Below, piece by piece: positions 1-10,799 of a DNA stretch of 64,000 nucleotides. The translations under genes were made by a program, and so were the position numbers. The notes below the pieces were generated by a model that saw only the letters and a program-made list of their open reading frames with translations, had not been told where the DNA came from and made no database searches. The DNA lies in contig RCTD01000006.1 of NCBI GenBank assembly GCA_014898415.1, positions 1,364,001 through 1,428,000 of the forward strand. The letters are read 5' to 3'. Every line of letters begins with the position of its first letter. Position 1 is the stretch's first letter. The DNA comes from Stromatinia cepivora (lineage: Eukaryota > Ascomycota > Leotiomycetes > Helotiales > Sclerotiniaceae).

Positions 1-565
1 TTTTCTAGTACGGGTTTTGTGCGAACATGACTTTTTGTTCACATCATCTCGATCGCTGTTCTAGGGACGAATCAACATTCTTTGGAGAACAATTATGCAC
101 GCGCAATATGGATTATTGAGCTCGAAAAGAACTATGCAATTGGCGGCCATTTACTTAGTCGTGTAACTATGTCCTTAAGGGACATCAGGAGCTTGTTGAG
201 GAAACATCTTGACTTACAATTTCAAAAGCATTGTAACATTTGCACAGTTGTCAAACTATCCTTAACTGAGTAGCTCAATTTCATCCTGAAGATATCTATC
301 ATTAATTGCACCATAAGGTCACTCACTACAGGGCCCAAGCGCTCGAGCCTCTTATTATGTGGAGTTACTGCCCTAATCATTGATTTCTTTTTCTGGCATC
401 ACAACGGGTAGTGGCATCTTGCCCACCCGGTGCCAAGTATGGTGTGGTGGTCACTATTATACTTAGATTCCCACACTACCTCACCTCCACAATTTCCATT
501 AAGTCTTCTTTTTCAGACACAGCAAGTCATCTCAGTGGACTCCAATCTACAACAGCGCTTGGAAC
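1..565. other. upstream region without a supported gene
   Basis: No coding region is convincing here. A 63-codon open stretch at 82-273 begins with TTG and has no recognisable motif. The final part, about 480-565, is probably 5' untranslated sequence of the BTB gene. It contains a pyrimidine run ending in CAG near 517, which could be the acceptor of a 5'-UTR intron, but no donor is clear. Base composition is normal for gene space, unlike the right-hand part of the window. Confidence 0.5.
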
Positions 566-1304
566 ATGGCCACGCCTTCGAAGAAATCTAAAACATCTGA
601 AATCCAACCGGCGATCAATGAGTAAGTCTATTTTTCGTTTGCTGGGGCTAAATCTAAATGTCTGCAGGTATTTTCTATCGTCTTCAATCAAGAATACTGT
701 CAAAATATACGTCGGTCCGAAGCGAAAGCTTTGGACTCTACCGGAGGACATACTTTGTTCACGAGTGGAATACTTCCGAAAGGCGTTTAAAGGATGGTTC
801 AAGGAAGGAATCACTAAAGAGTTGTACTTCCCTGAAGATGACTCAGCAAGTTTTGGTCATCTCGTCGATTGGATCTTCGGTCAGAAGCTTGATTGTAGAA
901 TGAACCATGGGTCCAGTTCAGCGGAGACATTAGAGCATGGCCTTCATTGGTGTAGGCTTGGAGCTCTGGCTGACAGGCTTGGCGTTGATGCTCTATCTAC
1001 AATTGTTGCGGCTCAATATGAGCAGTGCCTTGAAGAGATAGAATCAAACGTTCCTGCTGCAGACATAGTCTCATATATCTGTGAAAATATGAGGAACAAA
1101 TCAAAGCTTCGTGAACTTGCAGCAAAGAGGTATGCCAAGGCTGCCATGACTTCGGAATGGGAACCGAACTCGTGGATGCGAGGCGCAATCACAGATGCGA
1201 CATTCAAAGTACAAGTTATCAAGGGGATGCGCGCTCACATGCGAAAATTTGCACGACCAAGCAGGTGCGATTTAGAATCTTGTGTGGTTCACGGACGTAC
1301 TTGA
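566..1304 (+). CDS. BTB/POZ-domain protein (two exons)
   Basis: Predicted exons are 566-621 and 668-1304, giving about 230 residues. The ATG at 566 lies in a good context (GGAACATGGC). It runs 18 codons in another frame to a GTAAGT donor at 622, and the CAG ending at 667 restores the long downstream frame. Without this 46-nt intron, neither the ATG nor the BTB start would be in frame. After a short Lys/Ser/Thr-rich leader, residues about 28-130 show BTB character: a beta strand with VKIYVG, LPEDILCSRVEYFRKAF typical of the peptide in which the domain opens, then LYFPEDDSASFGHLVDWIF. The rest is helical. Fungal BTB-only proteins of this kind are common. Some recruit Cullin-3, but no MATH, Kelch or other partner domain is visible, so the substrate and role are unknown. 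The intron model is inferred, not confirmed by a transcript. Confidence 0.75.
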
Positions 1305-2534
1305 GAGTATTTCTCTATAAAGGATTTGATTTGTATCATACTAGCAGCTAGGCGATATGTTGACTAGGAAGGTTTAGATGGTCCGTCAAGTTCTATTGGG
1401 TTCTCGAGAGTACGGGAGGCAGAGCCAGATATGATGGCGGTGCTTGGTTTTGAGGATGTCATTGGAGCACAATAGGATCGTGCGAGTAGTAGTGGTGGGG
1501 TTCCTGGGTAGTGGTTGTTTGCGTCCTCTTTGCAGTCGTTTAAGTCAGGAGATAGATTCCGTCTCACATTTTAGGTCTGGCATATTGACAAGATAAGGTC
1601 TCACACTCAATGTTGGTATGTTAGAGACATGTGCTGCAAAGATTGGTGGTATCACAAACATCACAATCTGGAAGCACTTCAACAATGCTGCTGCTCTTAA
1701 TAAAATCCTCATGATTTTATCGTATCAATCTCAAAAAGTACACAAGTTCACACCACGGCGGCGTTCCTCACAGGTACAGGGACCCAATGGGAAAAAACTC
1801 CCCGACTGTCTGATTTGGAGTACTGAGCGGATAACAAGGAGAACGATCATTTCCTGAAGTCATAGATTCTATGATTAAGCTAGAGACTCGTGGAATGCTT
1901 ATGATGGGATGTCATTTATTTAAATTTACGGGAGATCAAAAATGGCAAATCCAAGAGAGGAGTCTCGTGGTTACTTAGATCACTGTTTTTAGACTTCGAA
2001 AAGCCATGTGATCGTGGATTGGTATCTAATAGGAATGTTAATCACCAAATTGAAAATCATCGGTCTAATGATATTATTATTGATCAACATCAAAAGTCCA
2101 AAAAGCCGATTTCCACTTCTACTAGGCCCCTATATTACAATCTGTTATTCCAAACAGGCTCATTTGCCCATGCTTCACCGTCTAGTATAATCCAGTTATT
2201 CATGATCTAAAAATGCTTATTTCTACTGATAGGTATGGTAATGATGGATCGAAATCTTCACAGCTTTATGCAGGGCCTATCAAACAAACAATCAACCACT
2301 AAAGATAGAGTATGCCACTGTCAGTTGTTGAAATCACAGATACTCATTAGCACAATGAAAAGCCTCAACATCCTTAATTAAGAAGCAATGCCGTTAAATT
2401 TTATTATTATTTGCGCAGCTTTATTATGTGTGCCGGAACATAAATGCATATGGTATCACAATAGCAATGAAACTCAGAGGGTATGAAGGGCACAAAGAAC
2501 TTTTCAAGCAACTCCTTATAACCCCGCTGGCAGA
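1305..2534. other. intergenic region without a supported gene
   Basis: This is a 1.2-kb gap between the BTB gene and the 3' end of the chromodomain gene on the other strand. Short open stretches (1364-1567 minus, 1618-1857 plus, 2008-2210 plus) lack motifs, proper ATG starts or plausible splice extension. Both neighbouring genes end in this gap, so it should contain two 3' UTRs. I see no repeats or transposon fragments. Confidence 0.5.
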
Positions 2535-5500
2535 TCAACAAGGGATTTTTAGTGAATCAAACACACGATCCCATCGATACTCTGTGATGTGATTTGCGCT
2601 CCGTCCTTCACCCGTATTTCTCCTCCACTCAGGATACCATTGGTCCGTAAAATCAAAGTTGAATTCCTTCAATTTTTCTTCCACTCCCTCGGATTGATTT
2701 CTGTTGATGTCTAATGGTTCCGAATTAGTAGCAATAGAAAATGGCTCCCTTCCTCGCCTGGCCCAAGCCAATGCGCCGCCTTCTCGAAAAGCCTTGGAAT
2801 TGTGCGGGAAGACGCCCTTTTCTGGAATCATTCTCACTGGAATATTAACACCTTTTTTTGATTTCCCAGAACCAATCACGTAAAATCGCCTGTATTTGTC
2901 CAGATTTGCATAAGCCCAACCCGCAAACCAAGCGACTAGCTTTTTCTCGTCATTCTGATCTATAGACGGAGGGGCAAAAAGTAATGGACTCCGCGACTTT
3001 TCCTCAGATGGATCACAGTCGAATGGGGAAAGATTAGCGGGAAGATCCTTGCGGAGCATATCACAAAGAAGCCAATACAGATCAAGTCTCGCCTCGCACT
3101 GTTCGTGACTCAATCCCTTTGCGCTTAGCTTGGAAAGCATTGATGGGTCACCACTAAGGCCTTTCATGAGTTCTTGTTGCTCCTCAACCTTCGAAATGAA
3201 AAGTTCCATGAGGAAGTTTGGCAGTTCGTGGCAGCACAATACCCTAATCGAGCCATTTATTGAGCTTTTGAGCTTTTTTTGATACCATTTAAAGAAATTA
3301 AGTGTCATAACCGGTTCTGCGACCAAGAAACTTGGTGTGAGAAGTATGGCATATCCTAAAGGCAAAAGACGTTTTGTTACAATTTGGCCCAACTCTGGTT
3401 TCTGCGTGATGTGGGAGAACGGCATCTTCGATGTGCTGTCTTGGATGCACCAAAATGTGTAGTTCATCCCTTCCGTCGTCATGCCGTGAACCAGGTCTGT
3501 ATCGGATATTAGACTAAGCGCAGACGAATGTATTAGTACAGCTCCAGCGTTGACATGTTTCTTGAAGTGATTCCAGCATCCTGGCTTTTGATAATTGTAG
3601 ATTTTGTTATATATTGAACAGCTCCTAAGCCATGATGCTATCAATTCCGCGGTGGATTGGTTCGATGCAGGAAATATCAAACAAAAGGTGAAGATAGGTT
3701 TCTTGGCTTTCTGGTCCTTGGGTTTTTGATCTATTATCAGTTTTTCGTAATCAAGATGGTGGAAACTTTTCATAATCATATCTCTGTACGAAAGATCCGT
3801 CGATGAAGTTTGGTTGATTGTCGAAGATTCAATGGAACTTAGTATATGGCTCTGAGATCCAAATACCAAGTACTTCAGCTTAGCATCGGTAGAAAGATTA
3901 GGCGTTACATCTAAATACTTCCATTCTTCGGCTGCGGCTGGATAAAGTAGAATGATATAATTGTCTGAAATACACGCCAAGCCAGATATTCGGAGGCAGA
4001 GGTACTCAGCTATGTTGTTGACCGTATGGCATCCAGCTTGGTCAGTAGAGTCGGTGTTAATATCCTGTTGCCAGTAGGTAGATTGTTGGATGTGACCGTA
4101 TTTTGACTTGAAATCATGCACCGTACAAATTTGGTCAAACTGTAAAGTCTCTGCACTCACAAAGGCTTTTGTCCAATCTGAATCATCCGTAGGAAGGCTT
4201 GTAAAGTTGAGGTTGGTAGGTTGAGCTTGTGGGCCAAACGTGACTGCTTTGATTTTGGTACCTGCGCTTTGTACTGCCCCATTCACTAAATCATTATCAA
4301 AATGTAACTGTTCAGCCTCCTGAACATTTGGCTCAAGCGGAGGAAGATCAGGCGCTGTGTCCATCTCAAAATCTACCGCATCGTCGTCACCAAATACCGG
4401 AGTAGATTTTGCATTATGTAGTGGAGGCTGTGAACTTTTCTCCTTTGAAATTCCCAGATCGGCTGCATTTGGGTGAACATGACTCGTATAAACTACCGGG
4501 CTATTTTGAGCAGATTCATGCTTGAAGGAACAATTCGTATCCAACTGACAGTGACCCTGATTCCAATACTTGCAAGGAATAGACTTCAATGGTATGGAGC
4601 CAGGTTTCGGTGCCACGGGGAGATCATTGTCGGTTGAATGGGCTAATTTGCAGTCATCTCCTTTCTTACAATTATTTTCAGAGTACCAATAATAGCAGAC
4701 CATTTTTGGACCATCTACACTATGGGGTGCCTGGGATTTTCTTGGCATGGTTTTAGCAGACGAGGCTGGCGCTACCCATCCAGGAGGCGGACTCCTCACT
4801 GGAATAGTGCTGTTTGACTCATGTAAGTCTCTGCATGTGTCACCACGTCGGCAATTCCCATCTAAGTTGTAGAAGAAGCAAATTTTTTTCTGTGACTCAA
4901 ACCATCCATCGGGGGGTAGGGCAATGGGAAGTCGGGGATCGTCGACGTGAAGATATTTGCAGTGACTATGATAGCATCCTTGTGGCTGGGTAGTGAAGAA
5001 GCATCTTGTTCGTTGCTCGTATGGGATATGCTGTACGTCCTCCCATGACATTTCAGCCGGGTGCGGTGCAGGCGGTCGATGGGAGTCTTCTTGCTGCTCA
5101 TGATGTGGCGTAGCTGGTGGCATTCTTCGATTTCCCTCTTCGTTCTGTAGATCAGAGGAAGTCCTTCGAAGAGGCTCTGGTTGTTGCGCAGATGAAGCTT
5201 TTGAAGGATTGATCAACCCACCAGGGATAACAGCAAGATCTGGTGCTTTTTCCGCCATCGTTCTACCAGCCAATTCCGCTTTTCTGAGGATTTTTCTGGT
5301 TTTGAAATGCCGCTGGTTTTTCGACGGATCTGCAGCTGCTTCAATCAAACTCGCTTTTGTTTTCTAGGAGCTTTACCGCTAATAAATACATTTTGTGGGG
5401 GTAGAGAAGAACCTCCACGCATGGCACCTCCACCTCCTCGACTTTTTGGTATACCTCTAGAGGATAAAGACTTTTTGGTGGTTGCTATCTCCCGGGTGTC

Positions 5501-6310
5501 ACTGGCGCTTGGCTTTGAAGCAGTTTGCTTCTCTGATTCCTTCTCTGGTCGAGGTGATCTTTTAGAAGATGAGGCATCCAAAGTTGCCTTTCGTTGTTGA
5601 TTTACAAATAGTGGTTCATCAGACGATGAGTCCGAGTCGTTTTGTACATATCCCTGGATCTTACATAAGATTAGTTCAGGTATTTGCGTGATTTTGCAAC
5701 TCGCCGGGCATACCTCAGATTTTCTAGTAGCTTGAACTTGCTGCTGTCTTTCTGGATTCCTTTCACCACCGGGTGTAACTGTGTTAACATTTGGACGTAG
5801 GATTGTGGACTCTTCTTCGCCAACATCTGCATCCGAGTCGTGAGGAGACACAACTATACCCTGGCGCTTTCTCTTCTCACGTCGCAAACGACGACGTCGT
5901 ATTTTACCATCCTCGACCCTCTTCTTTAGAGCTTCGAGTTTTCTGATGTCATATGGTGTATCCAAGCCCTTAAGTTCACGAGATTGTCGTGTTTTCCAAG
6001 CATCAAGAACGGCTTTGCCCAGTATGTTCCTTCTCGGCTCCCACTATGAGATGTAAATATTAGCACTATTCTCTAGATGAGTTTTGATATCGCGAGAATT
6101 TACAGATGATGCTTCCTCTGGAAATCCCGTCCACCTAATTAGATACAGCTGTTGGCCGTCTTCCGATTTTTGGGCCAGAATTCGTTCAACCGTGAATTCT
6201 TGATCTGAAGGATATTGCTCCTCATCATCCGTTGATTCTAATGACAATTTGGAAATTTCGTCTTCTTCAAGTGAGGAGAAGACCTTTGTATTCGCTTTTT
6301 TGGACGACAT
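2535..6310 (-). CDS. chromodomain and four-CCCH zinc finger protein (three exons)
   Basis: Predicted exons on the minus strand are 6310-6104, 6043-5377 and 5329-2535, giving about 1,222 residues. Intron 1 (6103-6044, 60 nt, phase 0) splits the chromodomain exactly between EEASS and WEPRRN. Intron 2 is 5376-5330, 47 nt; a nearby CAG ending at 5336 is an alternative acceptor that would add two residues. Residues about 37-90 form a chromodomain, with EFTVERIL, YLIRWTGFPEE and the second Trp, so an aromatic cage for methyl-lysine is likely. A basic run at about 116-131 resembles a nuclear localisation signal. Four CCCH fingers follow at about 401-419, 442-461, 503-522 and 544-562. Their spacings are C-x8-C-x4-C-x3-H, twice C-x8-C-x5-C-x3-H, and C-x7-C-x5-C-x3-H. 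The remaining 650 residues are globular and not recognised. A chromatin-bound RNA-binding or silencing role is a reasonable inference. The splice model is unconfirmed. Confidence 0.8.
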
Positions 6311-6520
6311 TTTGCACCATGAAATTGCCCATATGGACTAGGTATGGAGTAAAAGGTAGAAGAACGCGGTAGGGAAAATGTAATGTATAGGATGTGTTTC
6401 AATTCGTGAGGTCAAACCGCAAAGGGACGTGATAGGAAGAGGTACAGTGCTTTAAATAAGAAGAGAGATCATGGAATATGAATGATCTTTGTTGAATTAA
6501 ATGGAATAAGATACACGATA

Positions 6521-6565
6521 GATGGAAGGTGGAAGATGGAAGATGGAAGATGGAAGATGGAAGAT
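6521..6565. repeat. GGAAGAT microsatellite
   Basis: About five tandem copies of the 7-mer GGAAGAT follow a slightly degenerate first unit. It lies about 210 bp upstream of the chromodomain gene start and is probably a slippage-prone microsatellite without coding potential. Confidence 0.85.
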
Positions 6566-7070
6566 TTCCCTTGAGATTGATAGGGTGAAGATCATAAACT
6601 TATTAATTCCTCTTTCCCTCTTTCCTTTGCTTGTCTGCTATCGATCATATATATCGTACGAGAAATCAATTGAGATCGCGACCCGCAAATGACAAAATAA
6701 ATATGGTATCACGTGATTGCATTCCAGTAATGGAATGTGACTGAGAATTATTAGGTAATCGATCCAGAAGGAAAGGCGGTAAGTGAAGTTAGAAAAAGGT
6801 GAAGTTTGAATTGAAAGATCCTGACATCAATTTCGAAACCATTTGTTTGATTCTCAAACAATCCCAAGTGACGAACAGGTAACAAACAAAGAATATTAAT
6901 ATAAAATCAGTCATTGATAATTATTGGAATACCTTCATTCAATCACTTCAATTTCATCATTTATTATTCATCTATTCATTTAATACAAATATTAAGATTA
7001 TCTATTAGAGAGTAACCTTCTCTTCTTTATTCTTTATATACATCCATCCTTCGTCTACCTGAGCAGTTCT

Positions 7071-7106
7071 TACTAGGTAGTTAACAGGAGGGACAACTAC
7101 CTAGTA
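7071..7106. promoter_or_regulatory. perfect 12-bp inverted repeat (hairpin)
   Basis: TACTAGGTAGTT at 7071-7082 and its exact reverse complement at 7095-7106 are separated by a 12-nt purine-rich loop (7083-7094). It lies 370 bp upstream of the Rab11 ATG, in the promoter or a long 5' UTR. It could be a dyad binding site for a dimeric regulator or an RNA stem-loop; the sequence alone cannot decide. Confidence 0.6.
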
Positions 7107-7306
7107 CTCATTAAAGTGAGTGAAGACCTAAAGTGACTGACTGACTGAACCTGTGAGTAATAGGAATTGATTCTATTTATTTTATATTGACTTATAATAA
7201 CCAAATAAAAGCCTTCAAACCATTCAGATTTATTTACTTATTTACAATTGCCATCACAAATTATAATATTTCCCGTACAAATCTAAAACACCCACACTCC
7301 TCCGTA

Positions 7307-7333
7307 ACCCAAACCCAAACCCAAACCCAAACC
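7307..7333. repeat. CCCAAA-type short tandem repeat
   Basis: Four to five AACCCA-type units stand in the presumed 5' UTR of the Rab11 gene, followed by a run of eight C and by CCAT repeats. It resembles telomere-like sequence only superficially; the unit is not TTAGGG, and it is far too short and internal. Confidence 0.8.
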
Positions 7334-7475
7334 ACAACCTTACAACCCCCCCCCGGCTTCTGGCATCTCCACCCCATCCATCCATCCATCGCAACAACGA
7401 AATCCGTCAACTTTCAACCCCCCTTCAATAATAATAAAATACTACTTACTCAGTATTCCAACTTCAACATCAATC

Positions 7476-8394
<919 letters not shown>

Positions 8395-8677
8395 ATAGCC
8401 AGGTGTTCTTACTATGCGCAACTACACGGACATATTGGTTGATGGTTGATACAAAGGTGTGGCGTCTTTAAATGTCATTGCGGGAGCATGGGGGGTCACG
8501 AAGTCAGGGCTAAGCAAAACGCTCAAAGCACTCAATGAGCGGGCTCAAGGATATCTTCCCTTTTTTTTCAATTATGTTGTCCGGTGGTTCTTCCTCTCTG
8601 GGATTTCACGTCTGCAACGATCGCTACGCTTGTCTAATGCAATTGTTTTTGTCTTAATATGTCTAACGATTCTTTCC

Positions 8678-9307
8678 TCAAAACTTTCTTCTTCCACTGC
8701 CTCCGCTGACTTGATCTTCGCCCATCTTCCTGAGCTCATCACTATGTTTGACCCAAGCAGAACTGGCATCGACCATCCTGCCTGTGCCAAACTTGTTCAC
8801 ACACCATTCGATAACGCCATCAAGCTCCTTCCTACTTTGTTCCTCGAGGGATGCCTTGTCAGCCTCCTTACCCTGTGTCTCCTTGAATTTTTGAACAGCA
8901 TCCAAAAACTTTTGGCCATCGTCTAAGGATTTCCTGTCGCCACCATTCCCATGCTCCTCCTGCCACGCTTTCCAAGTCTGACCACCCCTTCCCCAAAGCT
9001 TTGAATATATTTCTGATTCTTTGACATCGCTGTACCATGCTCTTGCATTATCATAGTCTCCCTCGATTCGATGCAAGATTCCATGTAGATACATGCCCTC
9101 GAACGCTGGCGCTGATTGCATATGACGAGCTAAAAAGTGTGCGGATGGTAAGTCAAGATTTAAAATGTGGAGTGCAGTCTCTAGGGCTGGATGGAGTTGG
9201 AGGGAGGCGATTTCGGAGGTAAGAGTTGGATCGTGGGGTGATACAGGTGGGAGGAGTGGGGCAGCAATCTTAAGAAGTCGAGTGCGGATGGATTTGAAGG
9301 TTGCCAT
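8678..9307 (-). CDS. conserved-looking protein of unknown function
   Basis: An uninterrupted 209-residue frame. The start is placed at 9307, the first ATG of the frame (MATFKSIRTRLL); the 24 codons upstream begin with TTG and are probably not translated. The N-terminus is basic and amphipathic and could be a mitochondrial targeting signal, but that is weak. The middle, with HPALETALHILNLDLPSAHF and a following segment rich in Trp and Tyr around HGILHRIEGDYDNARAWY, reads like a compact helical domain found in many fungal hypothetical proteins. The C-terminal third is Lys/Glu-rich and probably coiled. The gene converges on the Rab11 gene with 283 bp between stop codons. No function is assigned. 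Confidence 0.8.
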   Translation of the reverse strand: MATFKSIRTRLLKIAAPLLPPVSPHDPTLTSEIASLQLHPALETALHILNLDLPSAHFLARHMQSAPAFEGMYLHGILHRIEGDYDNARAWYSDVKESEIYSKLWGRGGQTWKAWQEEHGNGGDRKSLDDGQKFLDAVQKFKETQGKEADKASLEEQSRKELDGVIEWCVNKFGTGRMVDASSAWVKHSDELRKMGEDQVSGGSGRRKF

Positions 9308-9849
9308 TATAGTTCTATGTGTAGTCTTGTACTCTGATTTGAATGAAGAAGGTTGGATGAAGCAGAGAAGTAGCACCAAAGTATCAATGAGGATGTATTT
9401 AATAACTCATACTGTAAGTTTAGAAGCTTGACAAGCTAGATTAGTGATTTGTGCCTAGATAGTAATCAAGACCAGAAGAGAGGTCATCATTAATAGGAGA
9501 AATACTATAGGAAACATAAATTAGAACTTCATATTGACTTCACCATAGCAAGGCTTAAAATCATGAAGTAAAATCCCTAGTACTCACATTATCAATCCCA
9601 GTTAGCGTCCAGGTCTGTGATCATGGATCGTAAAGCTCGAATGCAGGAACAAATAAATGATGCCCAAAAAGGAAGATCTTATATCGTATCGTGTCATGTC
9701 ATATCGTATACCAATGCCAAATCTAATAAGTTCCTCGGTACAGAAAAATGAATATATTAAGATAGAAGAGGGTAAGGATTATAAAACAGAAAAATAAGGG
9801 TAGATAAACCATCTCTGCCACTAATGAAATACTAAACTAATATATATAT
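9308..9849. other. transition from gene space to AT-rich block
   Basis: This holds the promoter side of the minus-strand gene at 8678-9307. Composition is still mixed up to about 9,720, where short TATCGT/TGTCAT-type near-repeats occur, then becomes almost pure A/T from about 9,780 on. No gene, tRNA or LTR edge was recognised, so the exact border of the transposon block is uncertain. Confidence 0.5.
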
Positions 9850-10799
9850 AACCTAATAAAAGTATCCTTATTATTATTCCGGGTATACATTAATCATACT
9901 TTATAATCACTTTTCCTAATTCCATTATCAATTATACCAATTCCAAACTAATCTTAATTCATTTATAATATCAATCTATAAAGCAAACTTCTAAAATTAA
10001 TTATTAATATATATATTCTATTCTATTCTATAATCTTTTTTCATTTTCTTTTATTAAATTATTTCCATAATCATATATCTAAACCCTTTATAAATATTTA
10101 TTTTTATTATATATATAAAACAAACCAATCAATTACTCTTTATAAAATTTCTAATTCTTTATTTTCGATTTTATTATAAGAATCATATATTTCAAAGATC
10201 TTTCTAATCTTTCGAAACAATTTTTTAAAGTAAATTCCTATTTGAAAATTCTGAAATATAATTAAGCCTTTTTTTTTAATAATAAAATACTTTTTACAAA
10301 ATCAAAAAACTTTAAATAATTATTATAATAAAATTTTGGAATAAAAATATTATCGATTTATCTCAAAATATAAAATCTTTCAAAATCATTATCGAAATCT
10401 ATAATAACGAAAAGGTTATATTAATTCGATTTGAACTTTTATTCAGTTATCTTAGAATTATAAAGTATAATGAATTATTCAAAAATAAAAGTTTTATAAT
10501 GAATTTCTTTATTATAATATTCTTTATTAAAATTATATTAAATATTTAAAACAATTCTAGCTTTTTGCAAAATATATTTTCGATTTACAATAAAAAGTAT
10601 TATTAATTCCGATTTCTGAATAAAACTAATTTCAAAATATTTATTATATATTATAAAAGCGGTTAAAGATTCTTAATAATAATAAAGAAACTTTCAATCA
10701 AATTTATCAATTGATTAGAATCTCAGAAAGATTTTATATAGAGAGTATCTAAAATAAATAATATTATATTTGTTGATTTCAAGAACAATCTTAATGATT

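Larger units (their letters stand above)
6311..7475. promoter_or_regulatory. shared divergent promoter region
   Basis: This 1.17-kb gap separates two genes transcribed away from each other (chromodomain-CCCH gene to the left, Rab11 to the right), so it must hold both promoters. Seen directly are a GGAAGAT repeat array, a TATATA-containing stretch near 7,030-7,045, a perfect inverted repeat at 7,071-7,106, GACT repeats near 7,133-7,148, and a CCCAAA array with C-rich runs just before the Rab11 start codon. No experimentally known binding site could be assigned with confidence. Confidence 0.55.

Noticed and set aside
82..273. 63-codon open stretch near the left edge
   Set aside because: Starts with TTG, no motif, no splice signals that would extend it.
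1364..1857. Open stretches on both strands between the BTB and chromodomain genes
   Set aside because: Short, without a convincing ATG context, known motif or codon pattern.
5345..5965. Separate 206-residue basic protein
   Set aside because: It is the second exon of the chromodomain-CCCH gene; splice junctions on both sides keep the frame and complete the chromodomain.
7307..7333. Telomere-like repeat
   Set aside because: The unit is CCCAAA-like, only about 27 bp, inside a gene leader; fungal telomeres are usually TTAGGG.
8459..8926. 155-codon plus-strand frame
   Set aside because: It starts with GTG and mostly overlaps the minus-strand gene at 8678-9307; the minus-strand product looks much more like a protein.
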